DNA of 64,000 bases from JAGOEY01 sp017997515 (GCA_026314275.1 CP111109.1:558001-622000), one strand, 5' to 3'. Shown: positions 17,626-27,018, counted from the stretch's first letter. The notes: generated from the letters alone by a model not told the origin. Numbers and translations are program-made.

Positions 17626-19401
17626 ATGACGCTCACTATCGACCAACTCAATGCAGCACCTGCCGCCGATGCGGTGGCCCTGCTCGACGGCATCTACGAA
17701 CACTCCCCCTGGGTGGCCGAAGCCGCGCTGGCGGCTCGCCCGTTCCAGTCGCTGCAGCACCTCAAACATGCGCTGGCGCAGGCGGTGACCCATGCGCCAG
17801 ACGAGCAGCAGTTTTCGCTGATCCGTATGCACCCCGAGCTGGCGGGCAAACAGATGGAGGCCAACACCCTCACCGCCGAAAGCACCAACGAGCAGAGCAA
17901 GGCAGGCCTGACGAACTGCACGCCCGAAGAGCTGGCCCACATCCGCGCACTCAACGCAGCCTATGGCGAGAAGTTCAGCTTCCCTTTCATCCTGGCCGTG
18001 CGGGGCCCACGCGGCACGGGCCTTATGAAGAAAGAGATCATCGCCACCTTCGAGCGCCGACTGCACCACCACCCCGACTTCGAGCGCGCCGAGTCGCTGC
18101 GCAATATCCACCGCATTGCGGAGATTCGCCTGAACGACAAGTTCGGCGTGTTGCCCACACTGGGCAACGACGTATGGGACTGGCAGGAAAAACTCAGCGT
18201 CCACTCCGACCCCGGCTTTGCAGAAAAAGGCCAGCTCACCGTCACCTACCTCACGGATGCCCACCGCGCCTGCGCCCAGCGCATATCGCACTGGATGCGC
18301 GACTGTGGCTTTGACGAAGTTGAAATTGATGCCGTGGGCAACGTGGTGGGCCGCTACAAATCCGACCGCCCCGACGCCAAGACCCTGATGACGGGCAGCC
18401 ACTACGACACCGTGCGCAACGGTGGCAAATACGACGGCCGCCTGGGCATCTTTGTGCCCATGGCCTGTGTGCGCGAGCTGCACCGCCAAGGTAAACGCCT
18501 GCCCTTCCACTTCGAGGTGATTGGTTTCGCCGAAGAAGAAGGCCAGCGCTACAAGGCCACCTTCCTGGGCTCGGGCGCCCTCACCGGCGACTTCAAGCCC
18601 GCCTGGCTCGACCAGAAAGATGCCGACGGCATCACCATGCGTGAAGCCATGGTGCATGCCGGCCTGTGCGTGGACGACATCCCCAAGCTGCAGCGCAACC
18701 CGGACGATTACCTCGGCTTTGTCGAGGTCCACATCGAGCAGGGCCCGGTGCTGAACGAGCTGAACCTGCCGCTGGGCATCGTCACCTCCATCAACGGCAG
18801 CGTGCGTTGTGTGGTCGATGTATTCGGCATGGCCAGCCACGCCGGCACCACCCCCATGAACCGCCGCCGCGATGCAGCGGTGGGTGTGGCCGAACTGGCA
18901 CTCTACCTGGAGCAACGCGCTGCGCAGGACGGCGACTCTGTCGGCACCATCGGCATCCTGGAGGTGCCCGGCGGCTCACTCAACGTGGTGCCCGGCCAGT
19001 GCCGTTTCACCCTCGACATGCGTGCGCCCAACAACCCGCAGCGCGACAAACTCGTGGACGACGTGAAGGCGCAACTCGCCGCCATCTGCGAACGCCGCGG
19101 CCTGCGTTATGTGCTGGAAGAAACCGAACGCGCCAGCGCTGCACCCAGCGACCCTGCCTGGCAGAAGCGCTGGGAACGCACCGTTTCGGCGCTGGGTGTG
19201 CCACTGCACCCCATGCCCAGCGGCGCGGGGCACGATGCCATGAAGCTGCACAAGGCCATGCCCCAAGCCATGCTGTTTGTGCGTGGCCAGAACTCGGGCA
19301 TCAGCCACAACCCGCTGGAGTCCACCACCAGCGACGACATGCAGCTGGCTGTCGAATCCTTCCAGCTCCTCCTGGACAACTTGACAGCCGAATTGACTTG
19401 A
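17626..19401 (+). CDS. Fusion of OHCU decarboxylase (UraD) and allantoate amidohydrolase (AllC)
   Basis: 591 residues, two enzymes in one chain. Residues 1 to about 168 are UraD: the catalytic MHPELAG, ESTNEQSKAGL and KFSFPFILAVRG. Residues about 172-591 are an M20-type allantoate amidohydrolase: GSHYDTV and YDG metal ligands, FAEEEGQRY, VEVHIEQGPVL, MASHAGTTPM, SGAGHDAMKL and SHNPLE. The chain catalyses the step before PuuE (OHCU to allantoin) and the step after it (allantoate to ureidoglycolate, CO2 and ammonia). No internal start or stop separates the halves. Confidence 0.92.
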   Translation: MTLTIDQLNAAPAADAVALLDGIYEHSPWVAEAALAARPFQSLQHLKHALAQAVTHAPDEQQFSLIRMHPELAGKQMEANTLTAESTNEQSKAGLTNCTPEELAHIRALNAAYGEKFSFPFILAVRGPRGTGLMKKEIIATFERRLHHHPDFERAESLRNIHRIAEIRLNDKFGVLPTLGNDVWDWQEKLSVHSDPGFAEKGQLTVTYLTDAHRACAQRISHWMRDCGFDEVEIDAVGNVVGRYKSDRPDAKTLMTGSHYDTVRNGGKYDGRLGIFVPMACVRELHRQGKRLPFHFEVIGFAEEEGQRYKATFLGSGALTGDFKPAWLDQKDADGITMREAMVHAGLCVDDIPKLQRNPDDYLGFVEVHIEQGPVLNELNLPLGIVTSINGSVRCVVDVFGMASHAGTTPMNRRRDAAVGVAELALYLEQRAAQDGDSVGTIGILEVPGGSLNVVPGQCRFTLDMRAPNNPQRDKLVDDVKAQLAAICERRGLRYVLEETERASAAPSDPAWQKRWERTVSALGVPLHPMPSGAGHDAMKLHKAMPQAMLFVRGQNSGISHNPLESTTSDDMQLAVESFQLLLDNLTAELT

Positions 19402-19426
19402 ACTGAATTGAATTGAAGCAACCAAC

Positions 19427-20653
19427 ATGACCACGTACGCACAACTTGACGCCTGGATCGACGCACACTTTGACGAGGAAGTCCGCTTCCTGCAGCAACT
19501 CGTGCAGGTGCCCACCGACACCCCACCCGGCAACAACGCCCCCCACGCCGAACGTACCGCAGAGTTACTCGCAGGGTTTGGCCTGACCGCTGAAAAACAC
19601 CCCGTGCCCGAGCAGGAGGTGAAAGACTACGGCCTCGAATCCATCACCAACCTGATCGTGCGCCGGCCCTATGGCAATGGCGGCAGAACCGTTGCTCTCA
19701 ACGCGCACGGCGACGTGGTGCCGCCCGGTGAAGGCTGGGCCCACGCGCCCTACGGCGGTGAGATTGACAACGGCGCCATGTACGGCCGCGCCACCGCCGT
19801 GAGCAAGAGCGACTTCGCCAGTTTCACCTTCGCCCTGCGCGCACTCGAAGCTGTGGCCAAGCCGACCAAAGGCAGCGTCGAGTTGCACTTCACTTACGAC
19901 GAAGAATTCGGCGGCATCCTCGGCCCCGGCTGGCTGCTGAAGAAAGGGCTGACCAAACCCGACCTGATGATCGCCGCCGGCTTCAGCTACGAAGTCGTCA
20001 CCGCCCACAACGGCTGCCTGCAGATGGAAGTGACAGTGCACGGCAAGATGGCCCACGCCGCCATCCCGACCACCGGTGTGGATGCACTGCAAGGTGCCAC
20101 CAAAATCCTGAACGCGCTGTACGCACAGAACACGCTGTACCAGCAGGTCACGTCGAAGGTCGAAGGCATCACCCACCCCTACCTCAACGTGGGCCGCATC
20201 GAAGGTGGCACCAACACCAACGTGGTGCCCGGCAAGGTGGTCTTCAAACTCGACCGCCGCATGATCCCGGAAGAAAACCCGGTGGAGGTGGAAGCCAACA
20301 TCCGCCAGGTGATCGCCGACGCGGCCGCCGAATCGGCGGGTATCACGGTCGAGATCAAGCGTATGCTGCTCGCCAATTCAATGCAACCACTCGCTGGCAA
20401 CAAACCCTTGGTGGACGCGATCCAGAAACACGGCGGCGAACTGTTCGGCGAACCCATCAAGGCCATGGGCACCCCGCTCTACACCGACGTGCGCCTGTAC
20501 GGCGAGGCGGGTATCCCCGGCGTGATCTACGGCGCAGGCCCGCGCACCGTGCTCGAGTCCCACGCCAAACGCAACGACGAACGTGTGCAGCTGGAAGACC
20601 TGCGCCGCGCCACCAAGGTCATCGCCCGCACGCTGGCCGATCTGCTGAACTAA
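19427..20653 (+). CDS. M20-family metallohydrolase (ArgE/DapE type), role unknown
   Basis: 408 residues. The fold and most M20 motifs are clear: ALNAHGDVVPPGEGW, the TYDEEFGG glutamate pair, the lid domain with GKMAHAAIPTTG, and the late ESHAKRNDE histidine. The usual metal-bridging aspartate motif (GRGxxDxKG) reads GRATAVSKSD, with valine where Asp is expected. It lies 25 bases after uraD-allC, so it may act on a pathway intermediate such as ureidoglycolate, but the sequence does not show the substrate. It could equally be a peptidase-type deacylase carried along. Confidence 0.8.
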   Translation: MTTYAQLDAWIDAHFDEEVRFLQQLVQVPTDTPPGNNAPHAERTAELLAGFGLTAEKHPVPEQEVKDYGLESITNLIVRRPYGNGGRTVALNAHGDVVPPGEGWAHAPYGGEIDNGAMYGRATAVSKSDFASFTFALRALEAVAKPTKGSVELHFTYDEEFGGILGPGWLLKKGLTKPDLMIAAGFSYEVVTAHNGCLQMEVTVHGKMAHAAIPTTGVDALQGATKILNALYAQNTLYQQVTSKVEGITHPYLNVGRIEGGTNTNVVPGKVVFKLDRRMIPEENPVEVEANIRQVIADAAAESAGITVEIKRMLLANSMQPLAGNKPLVDAIQKHGGELFGEPIKAMGTPLYTDVRLYGEAGIPGVIYGAGPRTVLESHAKRNDERVQLEDLRRATKVIARTLADLLN

Positions 20654-20679
20654 CCACACCCCCGCGCCTCCAGGACGAG

Positions 20680-20759
20680 GGCGGTGGGTGCTCCCTGCAG
20701 CGAAGTCAAGGAGGAGGCCGCAGGCCGGAGGACATTCGCTGCAGGGAGCACACACCGCC
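20680..20759. terminator. Long hairpin after the M20 gene (terminator or repeat)
   Basis: Inverted repeat with arms of about 25 bases and one mismatch: GGCGGTGGGTGCTCC continuing into CTGCAGCGAA, mirrored by TTCGCTGCAG continuing into GGAGCACACACCGCC. The inner 17 bases (20688-20704 and 20735-20751) pair perfectly. No T-run follows directly; TTTTTTT comes about 17 bases later. It lies between the convergent M20 and lysR genes and may stop transcription from both. Confidence 0.6.
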
Positions 20760-20801
20760 TGCGACCCACCGCCACGGGTTTTTTTAAGCAAAACACCCTT
20801 C

Positions 20802-20846
20802 TAGCGCCCGTCCTAAATGCGCACACAGCTATTCATTTGATAGCAA
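20802..20846 (-). repeat. Dispersed short repeat, family B, copy 3
   Basis: On the minus strand: TTTGCTATCAAATGAATAGC, then TGTGTGCGCA and GGACGGGCGCTAGAAG. It overlaps the 3' end of the second lysR gene, and the TAG in AATAGCT is that gene's stop codon. Confidence 0.6.
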
Positions 20847-21728
20847 AGGCATCCCCAACAACAGATCCCGGAATGCAGCTGCAGCAGGTGACGGCGAATT
20901 GCCCGGTGACCGCAGCAGTGTCATGGTGCGGGCAATCTGTGGCCTGCCCACGCTGCGCACCTGCAGCCCGTGCCACTGCGCCAAAGGCCGCAGCGCCATG
21001 GTGACCACCGCCACACCCAGCCCCTCGCGGGCCAGGCCCATCATGGTCCAGGGCAGCGCGATCTCAAACGCATAGTCCAGCGTGATGCCGCGCTCGGCCA
21101 GCTTTTCTTCCAGCACACGCCGCACCGGGTTGCCGGGCAGGTAACCAATCACCGGCTCACGTGCCACCTGTGCCCACTCCAGCGTGCGGCGCGTGGCCAG
21201 CGGATGGCCCGGCGGCAGCACCACGATAAATTCATCGGCCGACATGGCGGTGCTCACCAGGTCACTGCGGCCATCGGTCTGGGTGGCAATACCCAGGTCG
21301 GCCGCGCCGCTGCGCACCAGCGCGTGCACCTCGTGTTCGGGCACGTCGTGTAACACCACCCGCACGCCGGGATGGGTGTCGCGAAACACCCGGATCACCG
21401 GCGGCAGCACCAGGGCGCATTGCGCATTCGGTGCTGCCACCGTCACGCTGCCCCGCGAGAAGCGGGCAAAGTCGCGTGCGTCGGCAAACAGATGGTCCCA
21501 GTCGGCCACCAGGCGGCGCGCGGCGGGCAACAGGGCGGCCCCGGCCTCGTTGACCCGGCAGGCCCGTGTGTGGCGGTCAAACAGGCGGGTGCCCAGTTGT
21601 TTCTCCAGCTTGACCAGCGCCGCACTCAGCGAGGACTGAGACATGCCCAGCTTCTCGGCCGCACGGGTGAAATGCCCGCTTTCGGCCAGGGCCACAAAGA
21701 CACGCAGCTCAGTGAGAGAGGTTTTCAT
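20829..21728 (-). CDS. LysR-family transcriptional regulator (divergent from purine permease)
   Basis: 299 residues from ATG 21728. N-terminal helix-turn-helix: FVALAESGHFTRAAEKLGMSQS to LEKQLGTRLFDRHTR, then a substrate-binding domain. It is divergent from the nucleobase permease with 130 bases between, so it likely controls that gene. The open frame continues far upstream, antisense to the permease, but MKTSLTELRVF is the standard LysR start and nothing recognisable lies before it. Confidence 0.9.
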   Translation of the reverse strand: MKTSLTELRVFVALAESGHFTRAAEKLGMSQSSLSAALVKLEKQLGTRLFDRHTRACRVNEAGAALLPAARRLVADWDHLFADARDFARFSRGSVTVAAPNAQCALVLPPVIRVFRDTHPGVRVVLHDVPEHEVHALVRSGAADLGIATQTDGRSDLVSTAMSADEFIVVLPPGHPLATRRTLEWAQVAREPVIGYLPGNPVRRVLEEKLAERGITLDYAFEIALPWTMMGLAREGLGVAVVTMALRPLAQWHGLQVRSVGRPQIARTMTLLRSPGNSPSPAAAAFRDLLLGMPLLSNE

Positions 21729-21858
21729 CGGATATTCATCGTTTTTTGCGATTGATTTATATGATTGTGCGTCTTTTTCGATTTGCCATGTTTCCGTATT
21801 CTTGCGTTGCGTGTACTGACACATCCCCCTCGATTCACCACACCCCACAGGAGTGCCC

Positions 21859-23346
21859 ATGGCGACCGAACTGTCTTCCCCCGTCCACCCGGTTGACCAG
21901 AACCTGCCGCTGGGCAAGCTCTCCGCCCTGGGCCTGCAGCATGTGCTGGTGATGTAAGCCGGCGCCGTGGCCGTGCCGCTGATCGTGGGCCGCGCGCTGA
22001 AGCTCAGTCCCGACGAGGTGGCCCTGCTCATCAGTGCCGACCTGTTCTGCTGCGGCATCGCCACACTGATCCAGTCGATGGGCATGACCCAGTGGTTCGG
22101 CATCCGGCTGCCGGTGATGATGGGGGTGACCTTTGCCTCGGTGGCACCGATGGTGTCCATCGCCAACGCCAACCCGGGCCAGGCGGGTGCACAACTGCTG
22201 TTCGGCGCCATCATCGGGGCGGGCATCATCTCGATCCTGATCGCGCCCATGGTCAGTCGTATGCTGCGCTTCTTCCCGCCGGTGGTCACTGGCACCATCA
22301 TTGCGGTCATCGGCATCAGCCTGATGCGCGTGGGCATCAACTGGATCTTCGGCAACCCCTTCGGCCCCACGGCACCCAACGTGGTGGACCCGGCCCACCT
22401 GAAATGGCTGGCCGACGTCACTTCGCCCGGCAGCGCCACACCGCCCTTGCCCAAGGGCCTGTCCATCGTGCCCTCGGTACCCAACCCCAAATACGCCGAC
22501 CTGAGTGGTGTGGGCATCGCGGCACTCGTACTGGTGTCCATCCTGCTCATCGTTAAATACGCCAAGGGTTTCATCGCCAACATCTCGGTGCTGCTGGGCA
22601 TCACCATCGGTGGGGTGGTCGCCACCCTCATGGGCATCATGACCTTCGAGAAAGTCGGCAAGGCCGCTTGGTTCGACCTGGTGCTGCCCTTCCATTTTGG
22701 TATGCCGCAGTTCGACCCCATCCTGATCCTCACCATGACCCTCATCATGGTCGTGGTGATGATCGAGTCCACCGGCATGTTCCTGGCCCTGGGCGAAATG
22801 ACCGAGCGCAAGATCAGCCAGCAGGACCTGACCAAAGGCCTGCGCACCGACGGCCTGGGCACACTCATTGGCGGCATCTTCAACACCTTCCCCTACACCA
22901 GCTTCTCGCAGAACGTGGGCCTGGTGGCCGTCACTGGCGTGAAGAGCCGTTATGTGTGTGTGGCCGGTGGTGTGATCCTGATCGTGCTGGGCCTGCTACC
23001 CAAGATGGCCGCGCTGGTCGAGTCGCTGCCCACCGTGGTGCTGGGGGGTGCGGGCCTCGTGATGTTCGGCATGGTGGCTGCCACCGGTATCCGCATCCTG
23101 TCGGGTGTGGACTTCAAGACCAACCGCCACAACGCGATGATTGTGGCCGTCGCTATCGGCATCGGCATGATTCCGCTGATCGCCCCCAACTTCAAACAGT
23201 GGATGCCCCACGCACTGCACTCGCTGATCGAGTCCGGCATTCTGCTGGCGTCTATCACCGCTGTGCTGCTGAACCTGTTCCTCAACGGTGCCAAACACGA
23301 CGAGGCTGCGGTGATTGCTGCTGCCAAACAGGCCGAAGCACATTGA
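21859..23346 (+). pseudogene. NCS2 nucleobase (xanthine/uracil/urate) permease with an in-frame stop at codon 33
   Basis: 495 codons from ATG 21859 (AGGAG upstream) give a typical NCS2 symporter, with about 12-14 membrane helices and family blocks such as LPVMMGVTFASVAPM, FNTFPYTSFSQNVGLVAVTGV and LGGAGLVMFGMVAATGIR. Codon 33 is TAA (21955-21957) inside LGLQHVLVM-stop-AGAVAVPLIVG, where the family has tyrosine (TAC/TAT). The rest of the frame is intact for 463 codons, so this is a single substitution or a base-call error. A GTG at 21967 could restart translation but would lose part of helix 1. Confidence 0.9.
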
Positions 23347-23386
23347 GCACTTGCAACCAACACTCCACACCCGAGATCGATCAACC

Positions 23387-24412
23387 ATGACCCCCTCCCT
23401 GTCCCGCCGCACCCTCGTTATGGCCGGTGCCGGCCTGTGCGCAACGCCTTTGTTGGTGGCCTGCGCAGCCCGCCCCCAACTGGGCAAACCCGTGTCGGTA
23501 GGCGCATTGTTCGCAGGCCGTGTGGATGACAAGGGCTTCATGGAAAGCGGCTGGCGTGGGCTGGAACGTGCCCGCACCGAGTTGGGCGCCCAAACCACCT
23601 TCATTGACAAGGTCGAGCCCAAGAAGGAACTGCTGGTGGCGGCACTGACCCAATTGGCGCAGTCCGGTGTAGCCCTGGTGGTCGCCCATGGCGGGCAGAA
23701 CAACGAAGCCTGCGCGGAAGTGGCGGCACGTTTCCCTGCCGTCAAATTTGTGGTCACCCAGGGTGCCGTCACTGCGCCTAATCTGGCCAGTTACGACGTG
23801 CTGCAGGAAGAGTCGGCCTACCTGGCCGGTGTGCTGGCAGCACTTACCACCCGCACAGGGGTGGTGGGCCACATGTCGGGCATCCGGGTGCGCCCTGGCC
23901 TCAAGGGCCGCGCAGCGTACGCAGCCGGAGTGCTTGCCACCAACCCGCAAGTCAAACTGCTCACCAACTTCTCGGGCAACCAGGACGACAACGCCCTGTC
24001 GCAACGTGTTGCACTGGCGCAGATGAACGCAGGGGCCGACATCATTTTCACCATGCTTAATGCGGGCCGCGACGGCGTCACACAGGCCTGCCGTACCAAA
24101 GGCACCCGCCAGATTGGCAACGTGATTGACTGGGTCAAGGTAGACCCGGTGGTCTTCACCGCATCGGCCATTGCCGATGTGAGCATTGGTGTGTTTGAAG
24201 CAGTGCGCGACACCCAGGCGGGGGCATTCCCGGCCGGCAACATCCGCAAGGTGGGACTGGCCAATACACAGGCTGTGCGGCTGAGCATGGCTGACGATGT
24301 CCCCGCCGCCGTCAAGACACGTGTTGCCGAGGTGAGCCAGGGTATTACCAGCGGAAAGATCAAAGTGCCTGAAACCTTTGACGGCCCCGAGTTCCCCACG
24401 CCTGCTGCCTGA
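23387..24412 (+). CDS. BMP-family (PnrA-like) substrate-binding lipoprotein
   Basis: 341 residues. A lipoprotein signal peptide ends in LLVAC. The mature part is a Med/BMP binding protein: VGALFAGRVDDKGFMESGWRGL, VAHGGQNNEACAEVAARFP, LQEESAYLAGVLAALTTRTG and MLNAGRDGVTQAC. BMP proteins commonly bind purine nucleosides for ABC import, which fits the purine setting. No BMP-type ATPase or permease is nearby, so it either uses components encoded elsewhere or has another role. It lies 40 bases after the permease. Confidence 0.85.
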   Translation: MTPSLSRRTLVMAGAGLCATPLLVACAARPQLGKPVSVGALFAGRVDDKGFMESGWRGLERARTELGAQTTFIDKVEPKKELLVAALTQLAQSGVALVVAHGGQNNEACAEVAARFPAVKFVVTQGAVTAPNLASYDVLQEESAYLAGVLAALTTRTGVVGHMSGIRVRPGLKGRAAYAAGVLATNPQVKLLTNFSGNQDDNALSQRVALAQMNAGADIIFTMLNAGRDGVTQACRTKGTRQIGNVIDWVKVDPVVFTASAIADVSIGVFEAVRDTQAGAFPAGNIRKVGLANTQAVRLSMADDVPAAVKTRVAEVSQGITSGKIKVPETFDGPEFPTPAA

Positions 24413-24485
24413 GAAAACCCGTTGTCCTGGCGGTGCGCAGAAAGTGGAACTGGCTGCAGCCCATACCACTTTTGCATGTGCTCCC

Positions 24486-24540
24486 AAAAGCCGGAAAAAG
24501 CAGGCTATGCTTGATGCGAGCCTGGCTTATCCGGCTTTTT
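24486..24540 (+). terminator. Rho-independent terminator after the BMP gene
   Basis: Outer stem AAAAGCCGGA/TCCGGCTTTT, inner stem AAGCAGGCT/AGCCTGGCTT with one bulge, then TTTTT. The stem is about 20 pairs. It closes the purine block and insulates maeB. Confidence 0.8.
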
Positions 24541-24570
24541 GATTTCGGGATCTACCGAGGAGACTGACCC

Positions 24571-26868
24571 ATGAGCACCCCCCTGTCTGCCGCCGAGCAG
24601 GCGCTGCGCGACGCCGCACGCGACTACCACCGCTTCCCCACCAAAGGCAAAATTTCGGTCACCCCGACCAAACCCCTCGTGAACCAGCGCGATCTGTCGC
24701 TGGCGTATTCACCCGGTGTGGCCTACCCGTGCCTCGACATCGAAGCCGACCCGAGCAAAGCCGCCGAGTACACATCGCGCGGCAACCTGGTGGGTGTGAT
24801 CACCAACGGCACCGCCGTGCTGGGCCTGGGCAACATCGGCCCGCTGGCGTCCAAGCCGGTGATGGAAGGCAAAGGTTGCCTGTTCAAGAAGTTTGCCGGT
24901 GTTGATGTGTTTGATATTGAGCTGGCCGAAAACGACCCCGACAAACTCGTCGAGATCATTGCGGCCATGGAGCCCACGCTGGGCGGGGTCAACCTCGAAG
25001 ACATCAAGGCACCCGAGTGTTTCTACATCGAGCAGAAGCTGCGCGAGCGCATGAACATTCCGGTGTTCCATGACGACCAGCATGGCACAGCCATCATCTC
25101 GTCGGCTGCGTTGCTTAACGGGCTGGAACTTGTCAACAAGAAGATCGAAGAGGTCAAGGTAGCTGTGTCGGGCGCGGGCGCTGCAGCCATTGCCTGCGTG
25201 AACGTGATGGTGGGCCTGGGCGTGCGACGTGAAAACGTCTTCATGTGTGACTCCAAGGGTGTCATCTATGAAGGCCGCCCCGGCGGACTGGACGCGTCCA
25301 AAGCCACCTATGCACAAAAGACCGAAGCCCGCACGCTGGCCGACGTGGTGCAGGACGCAGACGTGTTCCTGGGCTGCTCGGCTGCTGGTGCGCTGACGGT
25401 CGAGATGGTCAAGACCATGGCACGCCAGCCGATCATCCTGGCGCTGGCCAACCCTGAACCTGAAATCCGCCCCGAGCTGGCCAAGGCCGCACGGCCGGAC
25501 TGCATCATCGCCACGGGCCGTTCGGACTACCCGAACCAGGTCAACAACGTGCTGTGTTTCCCCTACATCTTCCGCGGCGCACTCGACTGCGGCGCAACCA
25601 AGATCACCGAAGAAATGAAGCTGGCCTGTGTGCGCCAGATTGCCGACCTGGCCAAGGCCGAGACCAGCGACGAGGTGGCCGCAGCCTACGCCGGACAAGA
25701 GCTGGTGTTTGGCCCCGACTACCTGATCCCGACCCCGTTCGACTCGCGCCTGATCCTGAAGATTGCCCCCGCCGTGGCGCAGGCCGCTGCCGACTCCGGT
25801 GTGGCAACCCGCCCCATCGAAGACATGGCTGCGTACCGTGAAAGCCTGTCGCGGTTTGTGTACCAAACCGGCATGTTCATGCGCCCGGTGTTCGACGCTG
25901 CCAAGGCGCAGCCCAAACGTGTGGTGTACGCCGAAGGTGAAGACGACCGTGTGCTGCGCGCGGTGCAGGTGGTGGTGGACGACAAGCTCGCCAAACCCAT
26001 CCTGATCGGACGCCCCGCCGTGATTGAAACCCGCATCGCCAAGGCGGGCCTGCGCATCAAACCCGGCGTGGACGTGGAGATCTGCAACCCCGAAGACGAC
26101 CCCCGCTTCCGCCAGTACTGGGAGACCTACCACCGCCTGATGGGCCGCCGGGGTGTGACACCCGAGGCCGCCAAGGCAGCGGTACGCCGGTCCAACACCC
26201 TCATCGGCGCACTGATGGTGCACCTGGGTGACGCTGACGCACTGCTGTGTGGCCTGGTGGGCCGTTACGACAACCACCTGGAACACGTGCGCGACATCAT
26301 CGGCCTGAAAAAAGGCGCACCCGGTTTTGCCGCACTCAACGCGCTGATGCTCGACAAACAGACGCTGTTCATCGCCGACACCTACATCAACGAAGACCCG
26401 GACGCCGAGCAACTGGCCTCCATCGCGCTGATGGCCGCCGAAGAAGTGCAGCGTTTTGGCCTGCCGCCCAAGGTGGCCTTTTTGTCGCACTCGAACTACG
26501 GCTCGTCCAACCGCCCGTCGGCCCGCAAGATGCGCACGGCCCGCGAGCTGTTTGCCCGTATGGCACCCGACATCGAAAGTGATGGCGAGTTGCATGGCGA
26601 CGCTGCCTTGTCTGAATCGGTGCGCGAAGCGTCGCTGATGGACAGCACCCTGCACGGTGAAGCCAACGTGCTGATCTGCCCCAACCTGGACGCTGCGAAC
26701 ATTCTGTTCAACGTGCTCAAGACCACGGGCGGGCACGGCGTGACCATCGGGCCGATCCTGCTGGGTGCGGCCGCATCGGCCCACATCCTCACACCCTCGT
26801 CCACGGTGCGCCGGGTGGTCAACATGACGGCTCTGGCTGCTGCCAACGCAGCGCGCTACACGAAGTAA
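24571..26868 (+). CDS. maeB: NADP-dependent malic enzyme MaeB
   Basis: Decarboxylates malate to pyruvate. 765 residues in the MaeB layout: an N-terminal malic domain with VGVITNGTAVLGLGNIG, VFHDDQHGTAIISSAALLNG and VSGAGAAAIACVNV in residues 1-430, then a phosphotransacetylase-like regulatory domain (VVYAEGEDDRVLRA, LSHSNYGSSNRPSARKM) to the end. GAGGAG lies before ATG 24571. There is no evident link to the purine genes. Confidence 0.96.
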   Translation: MSTPLSAAEQALRDAARDYHRFPTKGKISVTPTKPLVNQRDLSLAYSPGVAYPCLDIEADPSKAAEYTSRGNLVGVITNGTAVLGLGNIGPLASKPVMEGKGCLFKKFAGVDVFDIELAENDPDKLVEIIAAMEPTLGGVNLEDIKAPECFYIEQKLRERMNIPVFHDDQHGTAIISSAALLNGLELVNKKIEEVKVAVSGAGAAAIACVNVMVGLGVRRENVFMCDSKGVIYEGRPGGLDASKATYAQKTEARTLADVVQDADVFLGCSAAGALTVEMVKTMARQPIILALANPEPEIRPELAKAARPDCIIATGRSDYPNQVNNVLCFPYIFRGALDCGATKITEEMKLACVRQIADLAKAETSDEVAAAYAGQELVFGPDYLIPTPFDSRLILKIAPAVAQAAADSGVATRPIEDMAAYRESLSRFVYQTGMFMRPVFDAAKAQPKRVVYAEGEDDRVLRAVQVVVDDKLAKPILIGRPAVIETRIAKAGLRIKPGVDVEICNPEDDPRFRQYWETYHRLMGRRGVTPEAAKAAVRRSNTLIGALMVHLGDADALLCGLVGRYDNHLEHVRDIIGLKKGAPGFAALNALMLDKQTLFIADTYINEDPDAEQLASIALMAAEEVQRFGLPPKVAFLSHSNYGSSNRPSARKMRTARELFARMAPDIESDGELHGDAALSESVREASLMDSTLHGEANVLICPNLDAANILFNVLKTTGGHGVTIGPILLGAAASAHILTPSSTVRRVVNMTALAAANAARYTK

Positions 26869-26933
26869 AAAAGCTCTGCGGCGGGAGCCATCCGCCGCGT
26901 CCCGTGCATCTGCGCCACGCCACGTGCCGCAGA

Positions 26934-27017
26934 TGCACCAAAGCGGGATTACCCGTGTTCCAACATGGTGCACTTCGGGGAAAAATACCGGCTCACGCGA
27001 TGCACCAGAGCGGCAAA
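26934..27017 (+). promoter_or_regulatory. Cluster of NtrC-like sites upstream of binding protein 1
   Basis: Three matches to TGCACC-N5-GGTGCA: 26934-26950 (first half perfect), 26956-26972 (TGTTCC-N5-GGTGCA, 10 of 12) and 27001-27017 (first half perfect). The last directly adjoins the sigma-54-type promoter at 27019. The matches suggest nitrogen control by NtrC but are short and partly degenerate. Confidence 0.5.
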
Positions 27018-27018
27018 C

